Made by a program: the position numbers and the translations under genes
NCBI RefSeq assembly: GCF_013408535.1
Contig: NZ_JACBZA010000001.1
Span: 3,556,850 to 3,620,849 of the forward strand
Origin: Actinopolymorpha cephalotaxi
GTDB lineage: Bacteria; Actinomycetota; Actinomycetes; Propionibacteriales; Actinopolymorphaceae
Direction of reading: 5' to 3'
DNA: 64,000 bases
Part shown: in pieces, positions 8,064 to 17,600 of the stretch
Layout: each line of letters begins with the position of its first letter
How positions within the stretch are numbered: position 1 is the stretch's first letter
Notes under the pieces: generated by a model
Databases searched by the model: none
Seen by the model: the letters and a program-made list of their open reading frames with translations, nothing else
Told to the model about the DNA's origin: nothing

Positions 8064-8816
8064 ATGGACACCATCGTCCAGAGTTCTGTCGTACTCAACC
8101 TGTCCCGGCGCCCGGCGACGGTCCGCACCGGCCCGTTCGTCATCGGCTGGGACCCCACCACCGACAGCCGTTTCGTCAACTACGCAACGCCGTTGCCCGG
8201 TGCCGCCATCACCGCGAACGACGTGGCCGAACTCGTGGCCGCCTTCGGGAGCGTCGAACGCCTGCCCCGGCTGGAGTACGTCACCAGCTGCGCGCCCGGT
8301 CTCGAACGCCTCCTGCTCGACGCGGGGTTCACCGTGGAGGCCCGCAACGAGTACCTCACCTGCTCACCCCGCACCCTGCGGACCGCGGCCGAGCCGGCCG
8401 GGGTGGAGTTCGGTGAGCCCACCACCGACGAGGAACGCGCGGGGGTCGTCACCGCGCAGAACGCGGCGTTCGGATCAGCCGACGTGGCCGGCCCGGACGA
8501 CGTCGCCCGCATCCACCAGGCCCAGCGCGACGGTGGGGTGCTGGTGTACGCCCGGGACCTCGACGGCAGCTACGTCGGCGGCGCCCTGGCGACCGCACCG
8601 GCCGTCGGCCTGTCCGAGGTGACCGGCATCGCGGTCCGGGAACCGTACCGGCGACGTGGCATCGCCGGCGCGCTCACCGCGCTGGTCACCCGGCGGGTGT
8701 TCGAAACGGGTGCCACCGGCGCCTGGCTCGAGGCGTCCGGTGACGACTCCTGGCGGGTGTACGAGCGGGTCGGGTACGCCCCGACCGGCAAGCGGCTCTA
8801 CATCGCCCTGGAATAA
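8064..8816 (+). CDS. GNAT family N-acetyltransferase
   Basis: GNAT enzymes transfer an acetyl group from acetyl-CoA to an amine. The 250-residue product has a less conserved N-terminal half and a GNAT domain at about 115-250. The acetyl-CoA binding motif A is VREPYRRRGIAGALTALV at about 192-209, preceded by the strand GLSEVTGIAV, with a late WRVYERVGY motif. The substrate cannot be told. The ATG at 8064 has GAGG about 13 bases upstream, a rather long spacing. It stands alone between the gvp operon and a convergent cellulase gene. Confidence 0.8.
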   Translation: MDTIVQSSVVLNLSRRPATVRTGPFVIGWDPTTDSRFVNYATPLPGAAITANDVAELVAAFGSVERLPRLEYVTSCAPGLERLLLDAGFTVEARNEYLTCSPRTLRTAAEPAGVEFGEPTTDEERAGVVTAQNAAFGSADVAGPDDVARIHQAQRDGGVLVYARDLDGSYVGGALATAPAVGLSEVTGIAVREPYRRRGIAGALTALVTRRVFETGATGAWLEASGDDSWRVYERVGYAPTGKRLYIALE

Positions 8817-8842
8817 GGGCCCTGGAACAGGGGCCACGCCAC

Positions 8843-8879
8843 TCCGGGCCGGCACCTCACCCACAGGTGCCGGCCCGGA
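8843..8879. terminator. Bidirectional hairpin terminator
   Basis: A perfect 15-bp stem (arms 8843-8857 and 8865-8879, TCCGGGCCGGCACCT and its complement) with a 7-base loop lies between the convergent acetyltransferase and cellulase genes. There is no T tract, as is usual in actinobacteria. Confidence 0.75.
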
Positions 8880-8898
8880 GGCGTGCGCCTCAGCTCCG

Positions 8899-10854
8899 TC
8901 ACACCCGGCCGCGCCCGGCGCCGGCTCCCTGGTCGGCCGCGAACGACGACATCCACACCAGCGCGGAGTTCCAGTTGATGGCGTACTCGTTGGTGGCGTA
9001 GGACTGGATGTCGTCGACGTAGCACAGCTGCGGCTTGCAGCCTGCCAGCCGCTTCTGCGCCACCGGGTCCTGCAGGGCGGCATTCGGCCCGCCGGCGAGG
9101 AAGCCCGGCGGCGGCGGCGGCAGCTTCTTGTCCAGCTCGTGCGCGAAGGTCCTGCTGTGCAGGTTGTGGGAGACCTTCTTGCCGTAACCGGTGACGTAGG
9201 ACTGGTTCAGCGCGTTGCGCCCGAGAAGGTAGTCCATCCCCTGCAGGGCACCCGTGCGGTAGATGTCCTTCCCGGTGAGGTCGTACGCCGTGGACAGGAC
9301 GGCCAGGTTGTTGAGCACGTTGGAGTTCGAGCCCCAGCCGTAGTACTCCGGCCCGCCTGGCATCGGAAGCCCGTACGCCTGCCGGCGCTGGGTGGCGAGG
9401 TAGCCGTTCGCGGCCCGGATCACCGACGCCCGGGCAGCCCTACGTTCGGCGGCCGGGACCTTCCCCGGCACCGTCGCGAGGTCGAGCCGGGCGACCGGGC
9501 CCACCGACTGCCAGCCGAAGCCGACGGGAGTGAACACCGGCGCCGTGTGCAGCGGCGAGGCGCGCAGCGCGGCGAGGTAGGGCCGCTCGCCGGTGGTGAG
9601 GGCGAGTTCGGTGGCGGCCCAGTAGAACTCGTCGGTCACGTTGGTGTCGCCGTAGGCACCACCGCCGGTGCTGTCGCTGTCCGGCGCGTACAGCTTGGGG
9701 TGCCGCTTCGCCGCCGCCCACGCGGTCTTCGCCGCACCGAGGCAGCGGTTGGCGAACGCCTTGTCGTACGGCGCGAAGACGCGGGCGCACTGGGCGCCGG
9801 CGGCCGCGAGGTTCAGCGTCGCGGCGGTCGAGGGCCGGTGCAGCTCACGCGGCTGCGGGTCGTCCTGCGGCGCCATCGGCAGACCGGTCCACGCCTTGTC
9901 GTGCATCTTGTGGTGCGCCATCCCCGCCAGCGGCTTCCCGGACGGAACCTGCATGCGGAGCAGGAACTCCATCTCCCACCGTGCCTCGTCCAGGACGTCC
10001 GGCACGCCGTTGTGGTTCTCGGGGATGCTCAACGTGCCGTCGCCGAGCGCCTTGGGGTTGCCGGTGCGGGAGTGGTTCGCGCGCTCCCAGGCGCCGAACA
10101 GCTGCGACACCGCCAACCCGCCGTTGACGACGTACTTCCCGTGGTCGGCGGCGTCGTACCACCCACCGCGCACGTCCAGGCGGTAGTTGCAAACCCCGGG
10201 TTGACAGGGCACGTCCGCGTCGTTGCCGTTGGCGCCCACGCCGACGTGACCGGCCGGCCGGGCGTACTTCTTGCCGACCAGGGAGGCCAGAATCGGGGTG
10301 CCGCTGCGCTGGTAGTAGAAGAAGCGCAGGGCACTGTGGCGCAGCTTCGCGTAGTCCTGCGCGGAGATGTCGAACGGCAGGCTGGTCTGGCCGTCCATCC
10401 GGAGCGTGTAGCCCCGGCCCGGCCGGTCATAGCGGGTGAAGTCGACGGTCTGGACGTTCTGCCCCGACGCCTGGTCGGTTCCGCGCGGCGTCGAGCGCCC
10501 GTCGGCCACCACCCGGCCGGACGCGTCGCGCAGTTGCCACGAGAGCGGCTCGTTGGACCGGGTGACCGCCGTGGCGCCCTTGGGTCCGGTGGGGAGGTAA
10601 CCGACCTGGTTGACCCGGATCCGGCTTCCGGTGGCCTTCTTCCACTCGTCGCCACCGCCCGCGCCGAGGCCGGGGTCGACCGCGCCGGGACGCCCACCCG
10701 GGTTGCTCTTCGTCGTGGTCGTCGGCTCCTGGGACGGGCCGCCACAACTGGTCATGAACGTGACGAAGACCGCGGTGCACGCGAGTGCGACGGAGCGGGT
10801 GCGGCGCACGGATCGTCTTTCGGGGACACTTCGGTACGAAGGAGAAGGAGTCAC
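8899..10854 (-). CDS. GH9 family cellulase (endoglucanase), lipoprotein
   Basis: Family 9 glycoside hydrolases cut beta-1,4-glucan. The 651-residue product has a basic N-terminus and hydrophobic segment ending in FMTSC (probable lipobox, Cys near residue 41), a Thr/Gly/Pro linker, an Ig-like CelD N-terminal domain (about 75-170, [17 protein letters not shown]), and the (alpha/alpha)6 barrel. Catalytic signatures are visible: [13 protein letters not shown] with the catalytic Asp pair, VSHNLHSR with the conserved His and Arg, and [14 protein letters not shown] with the acid Glu. It is thus likely active on the cell surface. The start (10854) has GAGGACGC upstream. Confidence 0.88.
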   Translation of the reverse strand: MTPSPSYRSVPERRSVRRTRSVALACTAVFVTFMTSCGGPSQEPTTTTKSNPGGRPGAVDPGLGAGGGDEWKKATGSRIRVNQVGYLPTGPKGATAVTRSNEPLSWQLRDASGRVVADGRSTPRGTDQASGQNVQTVDFTRYDRPGRGYTLRMDGQTSLPFDISAQDYAKLRHSALRFFYYQRSGTPILASLVGKKYARPAGHVGVGANGNDADVPCQPGVCNYRLDVRGGWYDAADHGKYVVNGGLAVSQLFGAWERANHSRTGNPKALGDGTLSIPENHNGVPDVLDEARWEMEFLLRMQVPSGKPLAGMAHHKMHDKAWTGLPMAPQDDPQPRELHRPSTAATLNLAAAGAQCARVFAPYDKAFANRCLGAAKTAWAAAKRHPKLYAPDSDSTGGGAYGDTNVTDEFYWAATELALTTGERPYLAALRASPLHTAPVFTPVGFGWQSVGPVARLDLATVPGKVPAAERRAARASVIRAANGYLATQRRQAYGLPMPGGPEYYGWGSNSNVLNNLAVLSTAYDLTGKDIYRTGALQGMDYLLGRNALNQSYVTGYGKKVSHNLHSRTFAHELDKKLPPPPPGFLAGGPNAALQDPVAQKRLAGCKPQLCYVDDIQSYATNEYAINWNSALVWMSSFAADQGAGAGRGRV

Positions 10855-11152
10855 GGGGCGTCCTCACACGCGGTCGGCGGCCCGGGGGGCGGGCGCTTGA
10901 GCGGATTGGTCCTTGGACCCGCCCGGTCGTGACAGACGACCCTTCAGTCCCCGATGTGGTCGTGTCAACGATTGGGAGTCTGGCCCAAGCCGTGATGTTG
11001 ACAGCCCGCCTTCGCCGGTGTCAATCACTGCCTGCCTCGTACCCACAAGTGTCGAACAATGTCCCTAAAACAAGGAAAACCGCACTTCGTTGGGCGGTCT
11101 TTCCGGGACAGAACCGACCAGCGGACGGGCTTTCGGCCGACTTCGCGATCGG
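10855..11152. promoter_or_regulatory. Cellulase upstream region
   Basis: This 298-bp gap precedes the GH9 gene. It holds TTGGG-N7-CCCAA at 10972-10988, a possible operator, and TTGACA/TGTCAA at 10998-11003 and 11019-11024; the latter is a possible minus-strand -35 hexamer. A weak stem (11079-11083 with 11094-11098) followed on the minus strand by TTTT may end the transcript of the small gene at 11153-11464. Confidence 0.35.
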
Positions 11153-11464
11153 TCAGTTGGGACGCGGCTCTGTGGGATCTTCTGCCTGCGCACGGCGTTC
11201 GGCGCCGGACTCCTGCGCGGCACCTGCGTCGTCGTCCCCGCCCACGCGGCCGACGTAGGTCTCACTCTGCGCGGTGCCGGTCGTGCCGGAGCCGGTCGAG
11301 CCGGTGCCGGTCGAGCCGGTGGGTTCGGGTCCCGCGGCCTCCGGTCCGCCACCGGTGGCCCGCGAGCTGCCCGGACCGGCGTCCGACGGCGCGTCCGCCT
11401 CGCCCAGGTGGCGTCCTGATCGGTCCCGTTTCACTCGGTCACGCATTCGCGTCCACAGCGACAT
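11153..11464 (-). CDS. Small disordered hypothetical protein
   Basis: The 103-residue product is not recognised. It starts MSLWTRMRDRVKRDRSGRHL, a short amphipathic basic helix, and continues as a Gly/Ser/Thr/Ala/Glu-rich disordered chain with TGSTG-type repeats. The ATG at 11464 has GGGAG seven bases upstream, better than the in-frame ATG at 11479, which has none. Codon usage is compatible with a real gene, but support is moderate. It sits downstream of the TPP enzyme gene on the same strand. Confidence 0.5.
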   Translation of the reverse strand: MSLWTRMRDRVKRDRSGRHLGEADAPSDAGPGSSRATGGGPEAAGPEPTGSTGTGSTGSGTTGTAQSETYVGRVGGDDDAGAAQESGAERRAQAEDPTEPRPN

Positions 11465-11613
11465 GGTGTGTTCTCCCATTCCGCGACCTTTCCGGCCGCA
11501 CCAGGCTTACCTACCACGCAGCCGGCCGCGTACGCGTACGCCACACCAGACGGGTAAGCGTTGTCGGGGCCTGGCGGAACCCACCCGCCTCGACGTCTCG
11601 ACCCCTCGACGCC

Positions 11614-13401
11614 TCAGCGCCCGCGGCGCAACTCCTGCGCCTTGGTCTTGGCGCCCTGCACCATCAGGTGCCAGGCGTTCGGGTCCCCCTTCAGCACCGA
11701 CTGCGCCGTCGCCTTCATCTGCTCCCAGGTGGCGTGCGGCGGGATCGGCGGCACCTCCGGGTCACAGCGGACGTCGAGCACTGCCGGCCGGTCCGCGTTC
11801 AGCGCGCGCTCCCAGGCCGGGCCGAGCTGGTCGGGGTGGTCGACCGTGACGGCGTCCAGGCCGATGCCGGCGGCGAAGTCGGCGTACGACACCTCCGGCA
11901 GCGCCTGCGACTCCTCGAACTTCGGCTCGCCGCCCATCGCCCGCAGCTCCCAGGTGACCTGGTTGAGGTCGTTGTTGTGGAAGACGCAGATCACGCACCT
12001 CGGGTCGGACCACAGCCGGTAGTAGCGCGAGATCGTGAGCAGCTCCGCCATGCCGTTCATCTGCATCGCGCCGTCACCGACCAGGGCGACCACCGGCCGG
12101 TCGGGGTGGGCGAACTTCGCGCCGATCGCGTACGGCACACCCGGGCCCATGGTGGCCAGGTTGCCGGACAGCGAGCCCCGGATGTCCCCGCGGATGCGCA
12201 GGTCGCGGGCGTACCAGTTGGCGGCGGAGCCGGAGTCCGACGTCACGATGGCGTTCTCGGGGATGCGCTGGGACAGCTCCCACACGATCCGCATCGGGTT
12301 GACCGGCTTGGCGTCCAGCATCGCCTGGTGCTCGACCGTCTCCCACCAGCGGGTGACGTTCTTCTCCACGGTCTCCCGCCAGGACCGGTCGTCCTTGCGG
12401 GTCAGCCGGGGCAGTAGGGCGGCAAGCGTGCCGCGGGTGTCGCCGAGCAGGTTGACCTCGGTGGGGTAACGCATCCCGATCAGGCCCGGGTCGAGGTCGA
12501 TCTGCACCGCGCGGGCCTGGCCGAAGTCCGGCAGGAACTGCGTGTACGGGAAGCTCGACCCGACGATCAGCAGGGTGTCGCAGTCGCGCATCAGCTCATA
12601 GCTCGGGCGGGTGCCGAGCAGGCCGATCGAGCCGGTGACGTACGGCAGATCGTCGGCGAGAACGTCCTTGCCCAGCAGGGCTTTCGCGACGCCGGCGCCG
12701 GTGACCTCGGCAACCTGGCGTACCTCCTCGGCTGCGCCGCGGGCACCCTGGCCGACCAGGATCGCGACCTTCGTACCCGCGTTGAGCACCTCCGCGGCGC
12801 GGGCGATCTCCGCCTCCGGCGGCACCGCCGTCGACCGCAGCTCGGCGGGAGGGCTGGAGGGCACCTGCTTGAACACGTGCTCGGGCGGGGAGTACTCCTC
12901 CTCCTGCAGGTCGGCCGGGATGATCAGCGCAGTGGGCGCCCGGCGTACCAGTGCGGTGCGGATCGCGCGGTCGAGGGCGTTGGGGAGCTGTTCGGGGACG
13001 TTGACCTCGACGAGGTACTCACTGGCCACGTCCTTGAACAGACTCTGCAGGTCGACCTCCTGCTGGTAGCTGCCGCCCATGGCGCTGCGGGCGGTCTGCC
13101 CGACGACCGCGACGACCGGCACGTGATCGAGCTTCGCGTCGTACAGGCCGTTCAGCAGGTGGATGGCGCCCGGCCCACTGGTCGCCATGCACACGCCGAC
13201 CTGGCCGCTGAACTTCGCGTAGCCCACGGCCTCGAACGCCGACATCTCCTCGTGCCGCGACTGCACGAACCGCGGCTGGTTGTCGGACTCACCGAACGCC
13301 GCCACCAGGCCGTTGATGCCGTCGCCAGGGTATGCGAAAACCTGCTCGACACCCCATTCCCGAAGCCGGGCAAGGATGTGGTTGGCGACTGTCTCGGCCA
13401 T
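11614..13401 (-). CDS. Thiamine-pyrophosphate enzyme, pyruvate oxidase/dehydrogenase-like
   Basis: The 595-residue product belongs to the TPP enzyme family that includes pyruvate oxidase PoxB and acetolactate synthase. The N-terminal TPP domain has VFAYPGDGINGLV and the catalytic Glu in SRHEEMSAFEAVGYA; the middle domain is Rossmann-like; the C-terminal domain has the TPP/Mg motif GDGAMQMNGMAELLT ending in FHNNDLNQVTWE. Overall layout favours pyruvate decarboxylation with electrons to quinone, but the exact reaction is inferred. ATG 13401 has a perfect AGGAGG. It lies 59 bp after the sigma factor gene on the same strand and may be co-transcribed with it. Confidence 0.82.
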   Translation of the reverse strand: MAETVANHILARLREWGVEQVFAYPGDGINGLVAAFGESDNQPRFVQSRHEEMSAFEAVGYAKFSGQVGVCMATSGPGAIHLLNGLYDAKLDHVPVVAVVGQTARSAMGGSYQQEVDLQSLFKDVASEYLVEVNVPEQLPNALDRAIRTALVRRAPTALIIPADLQEEEYSPPEHVFKQVPSSPPAELRSTAVPPEAEIARAAEVLNAGTKVAILVGQGARGAAEEVRQVAEVTGAGVAKALLGKDVLADDLPYVTGSIGLLGTRPSYELMRDCDTLLIVGSSFPYTQFLPDFGQARAVQIDLDPGLIGMRYPTEVNLLGDTRGTLAALLPRLTRKDDRSWRETVEKNVTRWWETVEHQAMLDAKPVNPMRIVWELSQRIPENAIVTSDSGSAANWYARDLRIRGDIRGSLSGNLATMGPGVPYAIGAKFAHPDRPVVALVGDGAMQMNGMAELLTISRYYRLWSDPRCVICVFHNNDLNQVTWELRAMGGEPKFEESQALPEVSYADFAAGIGLDAVTVDHPDQLGPAWERALNADRPAVLDVRCDPEVPPIPPHATWEQMKATAQSVLKGDPNAWHLMVQGAKTKAQELRRGR

Positions 13402-13460
13402 GTTTTTCCTCCTGTCTGGTGCGTTCGGTGCGTCCCGGTCCGGAGTGCGCGTGTCTGGCG

Positions 13461-14396
13461 TCAGCTCGCCTTCTGGCGCGGTGTCGGCCAGTTGGTGGGT
13501 GCGCCCCTGTCCTCGATCACCGCGGACCGGATGTTGGACAGCGTGGTGGCCAGCAGCCGGGAGACCTGCATCTGCGAGATGCCGAACTCGGCGGCGATCT
13601 GGGCCTGCGTCCGCTCGCGGAAGTAGGTGAGGTACAGAATCTGGCGTTCCCGCTCCGGCACGTGCGGAATCACCCGGCGGACAGCCTCGCGGTTCTCGAT
13701 GAACTCCACGTTGCTGTCGTCGTGGCCGATCAGGTCACCCAGGGTGTCGGCGTCGGGCTCGCCGCTGTCGACCGGGCTCTCCAGCGACAACGCGGAGTAG
13801 GCGCCGGCGCTCTCCTGGGCCTGGAGGATGTCCTCCTGCCTGACGTCGAGTTCCTTCGCCAGCTCGCTCACCGTCGGCGGACGGCGCAGCGAGTTGGACA
13901 TGTCCTCGTTGGCCTGGCGTACGGCACGGTGCAGGTCGTGCAGCCGGCGCGGAATGCGTACCGACCAGCAGTGGTCGCGGAAGTGGCGGCGAAGCTCACC
14001 CAGAATCGTGGGTACGGCGAACGTGCTGAAGCTGGTGCCCCGCTCGGGGTCGAACCGGTCGGCGGACAGGACGAGCCCGACCATGGCGACCTGGTGCAGT
14101 TCCTCGAGCGGCTCGCCGCGTCCCGCGTAACGGGACGCGAGATTCCTGGCCAGGCCGATGTGGTCGAGCACCAGCTGGGAACGGCTTCCGTCGCGGGCGT
14201 TCCTGCGGTCCGCGTCGTTTCTGGACTCGGAGCGGGCTTCGGAGCTGGACTCGGAGCGGACGTCGGAGTCGGGCGGAGGGGTCGTGGCGAGCGCCGTACG
14301 CGCCTGGCGGATGCTCTCGCTCGGGGAAAGGTCGGAAGAGCGGGCGGATCGGCTGCGGGCCGGTACCGCGGAGAGGGCCGTGGTGCTCGTGGCCAT
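13461..14396 (-). CDS. RNA polymerase sigma factor, SigB/SigF/SigG family
   Basis: The 311-residue product is a group 3 sigma factor of the stress/sporulation type. After a Ser/Glu/Arg-rich N-terminus of about 85 residues come region 2 (VLDHIGLARNLASRYAGRGE, ELHQVAMVGLVLSADRFDPE, FSTFAVPTILGELRRHFRD), region 3, and region 4 with the HTH (QAQIAAEFGISQMQVSRLL). The ATG at 14396 has GGAGG six bases upstream; a longer in-frame reading to 14609 lacks one. No anti-sigma factor gene is adjacent, which is unusual for this family. The TPP enzyme gene follows. Confidence 0.88.
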   Translation of the reverse strand: MATSTTALSAVPARSRSARSSDLSPSESIRQARTALATTPPPDSDVRSESSSEARSESRNDADRRNARDGSRSQLVLDHIGLARNLASRYAGRGEPLEELHQVAMVGLVLSADRFDPERGTSFSTFAVPTILGELRRHFRDHCWSVRIPRRLHDLHRAVRQANEDMSNSLRRPPTVSELAKELDVRQEDILQAQESAGAYSALSLESPVDSGEPDADTLGDLIGHDDSNVEFIENREAVRRVIPHVPERERQILYLTYFRERTQAQIAAEFGISQMQVSRLLATTLSNIRSAVIEDRGAPTNWPTPRQKAS

Positions 14397-14558
14397 GGGT
14401 GACCTCCTCGTCCATGCCGGGGTTCGGGGCTGGACTGTGACCCCTCCCCACGCCACATGCATCCGAAACCTCCACATTGATCTTTTCTTCTCCGGGCGGC
14501 CCCGATCGGTCAGAGCCGTCTTCGTGGGCACTCTCCAGGCGTACCACCCATCGGCATT

Positions 14559-14584
14559 ACTTGCAATCTCGCAAGTATTGCGAG
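14559..14584. promoter_or_regulatory. Overlapping palindromes, probable operator
   Basis: Two inverted repeats overlap: ACTTGC-N6-GCAAGT (14559-14576) and CTCGCAA-GTA-TTGCGAG (14568-14584, perfect 7-3-7). They lie between the divergent sigma factor and FAD/Fe-S dehydrogenase genes, about 90 bp before the latter. The TTGC...GCAA pattern suits a GntR- or TetR-type dimer; the regulator is not known. Confidence 0.6.
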
Positions 14585-14600
14585 TATGCAGGAATCCCAC

Positions 14601-14660
14601 AGGAATCATCGTCCGCCCAGAGGAATCACCGTCCGCCCACAGAAATCACCGTCCTGGAGA
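14601..14660 (+). repeat. Three imperfect 20-bp direct repeats
   Basis: Units at 14601-14620, 14621-14640 and 14641-14660 share AGGAATCACCGTCC with few changes; the third diverges at its end where it becomes the ribosome binding site GGAGAGGAAG of the next gene. A 20-bp period places the copies on the same face of the helix. Confidence 0.8.
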
Positions 14661-14673
14661 GGAAGCTCCGCTC

Positions 14674-17600
14674 GTGACCGAGGTCGACCTGCCCGCGCCC
14701 GTACTCCACGCCCCACGCCGCCCACACGTCGACGTGACCGAGCTGCGGCGGGACCTCGAGTCGAGGGTCGACGGCGAGGTGCGGTTCGACGAGGGCACCC
14801 GCGCCGCCTACTCCACCGACGCCTCCAACTTCCGGCAGGTGCCGATCGGGGTGGTCGTGCCCCGCTCGGTCGAGGCCGGGGTCGAGGCGGTGGCCGTGTG
14901 CCGCGAGCACGGCGCCCCGCTGCTGTCCCGGGGCGGGGGTACCAGCCTGGCCGGGCAGTGCACCAACGAGGCGGTGATGATCGACTGGGCGAAGTACTGC
15001 AACCGGTTACTGCACGTCGACACCGAGCGACGGACCTGCGTGGTCGAACCCGGCATCGTGCTGGACGTCCTCAACGGCCGGCTCGAGCGCCACGGCCTGC
15101 GATATGGCCCGGAGCCGGCCACCCACCCCAACTGCACGATCGGCGGGATGATCGGCAACAACTCCTGCGGCGCGACGGCGCAGCGGGCGGGCAAGGTGGT
15201 GGACAACATCGCCGGGCTGGAGGTGCTGCTCCACGACGGCACCCGCTTCTGGTGCGGTGAGACCGACGACGAGGAGTACGCCGCGATCGAACGCCGCGGC
15301 GACCGGCGCGCCGCCGTCTACCGCTCCCTGCGCAGACTGCGCGAGCGGTACGCCGAGGAGATCCGCGCCCGCTACCCCGACATCCCGCGCCGCGTGTCCG
15401 GCTACAACCTCGACTCCCTGCTGCCCGAGCACAACTTCGACGTCGCCGGGCTGCTCGTCGGCAGCGAGTCCACGCTGGTGACGGTGCTGCGGGCCGAGCT
15501 CGAACTGATTCCCGTACTCCCCGCCCGCACCCTCGTGGTGCTCGGCTTCGACGGGATCGCCGCGGCCGGTGACGCCGTACCCGCCGTACTCCCCCACGAG
15601 CCGATCGCGCTGGAGGGCCTGGACGAACGCCTGCTCACCGACGAGAAGATCAAGCACCTCAACCCGCTCGCCCGGGAGGAGCTACCCGAGGGTTCCGGCT
15701 TCCTGATGGTGCAGTTCGGCGCGGAGACCAGCGAGGAGTGCGAGCGGGCGGCGCACCGGATGCTGACCGCGCTGGGGAAGTCCGGTGACGACCCCGACGT
15801 CGCCTTCCTGGACAGGCCCGAACGCGAGGACGAGCTCTGGCGGGTACGCGAGGCCGGCCTCGGCGCCACCGCACACGTGCCCGGCCACCGGGAGACCTGG
15901 GAGGGCTGGGAGGACTCCGCCGTCGCACCCGAACGGCTCGGTGACTACCTGCGCGACCTGGAACGGCTGTTCGAGGAGTTCGGGTACGCCGACGAGACCG
16001 CGCCCAGCCTGTACGGCCACTTCGGTCAGGGCTGCGTGCACACCAGGATCCCGTTCGGGCTGACCGACGCCGAAGGCGTGGCGACGTACCGCCGGTTCCT
16101 GGAGAGCGCCGCCGACCTGGTGGCGTCCTACGGCGGCTCCTTCTCCGGCGAGCACGGCGACGGGCAGACCCGCGGCGAGCTGCTGCCCCGGATGTTCGGG
16201 CCGGACATCATCCGGGCGTTCGGAGAGCTGAAGGCGATCTTCGACCCGGACGACCGGATGAACCCCGGCAAGGTCGTCGCTCCGCACCGGCTGGACGAGA
16301 ACCTCCGGCTGGGCGCGTCGTGGACACCGCACCACGACGGGGAGGCGTACTTCCACTACCCCGAGACCGGCGGGTCGTTCGTGCAGGCCGTCAACCGCTG
16401 CGTCGGCGTGGGCAAGTGCCGGCAGCACTCGCACGAGGGCGGTGCGGTGATGTGCCCGTCGTACCAGGCGACGATGGAGGAGGAGCACTCCACCCGCGGC
16501 CGCTCGCGGCTGCTGTTCGAGATGCTTGCCGGACACCACGACTCCCCCGTCGTGGACGGCTGGCGCTCCACCGCCGTACGCGACGCGCTGGACCTCTGCC
16601 TTGCCTGCAAGGGCTGCAAGAGCGACTGCCCGGCCAACGTCGACATGGCGACCTACAAGGCGGAGTTTCTCGCGCACCACTACGAAGGCCGGCTGCGCCC
16701 CCGTGCGCACTACGCGCTCGGCTGGCTTCCGGTCGTCGCGGCCGGCGTCACCGGCGCGCGGCTGGGCCGGGTGGTGAACGCCTTCACCCACGCGCCCCTG
16801 TTGCCCCGGCTGGCGACCGCCGCGGCCGGGCTGGAGCACCGGGAGATTCCGTTGTTCGCGGGCGAGACGCTGCGGCAGTGGTGGCGGCGCCGCGGCACCG
16901 ATCGGGCGGGTGGGGCCAGGGGCTCGCGCCCTGGTTCACGTCCTGCAGGGAGCCGCGGCACGGTGATGCTGTGGCCGGACACGTTCACCAACACCTTCCA
17001 CCCGCACATCGGCCGCGCCGCGGTGGAGTTGCTGGAGGACGCCGGCTGGGAGGTGCGGATGCCGGAGCAGACGCTGTGCTGCGGCCTCACCTGGATCTCC
17101 ACCGGACAGCTCGCCACGGCGAAGAAGGTGCTGCGGCGTACGATCGACGCGCTGGCGGAGCACCTGCGCTCCGGCGGGTTCGTGGTCGGCCTGGAACCCA
17201 GCTGCACAACGGTTTTCCGCTCCGACGCGGCCGACCTGCTGGGCTCCGACGACGACGTCGAACGGCTGCGCAAGCAGACATTGACGCTGGCCGAGCTCCT
17301 CACCGAGCACACGCCAGACTGGACTCCGCCGTCCCTGGACGGCGTGCACGCGCTCGCCCAGGTGCACTGTCACCAGCACGCCGTCCTCGGCTGGGACGCC
17401 GACGCCGAACTCCTCTCCCGCGCCGGTGCGCGCGCCGAGCGGCTGGACTCCGGGTGCTGCGGACTGGCCGGAAACTTCGGGTTCGAGGCCGGGCACCTGG
17501 AGGTCAGCCAGGCCTGTGCGGAGAGCGTGCTGTTGCCGTCGGCACGCGGCGCCGAACCCGGAACCGCGATCCTGGCGGACGGCTTCAGCTGCCGTACCCA

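Noticed and set aside
8656-10932. 758-codon open frame antisense to the cellulase
   Set aside because: Shadow of the GH9 gene, whose catalytic motifs are all intact.
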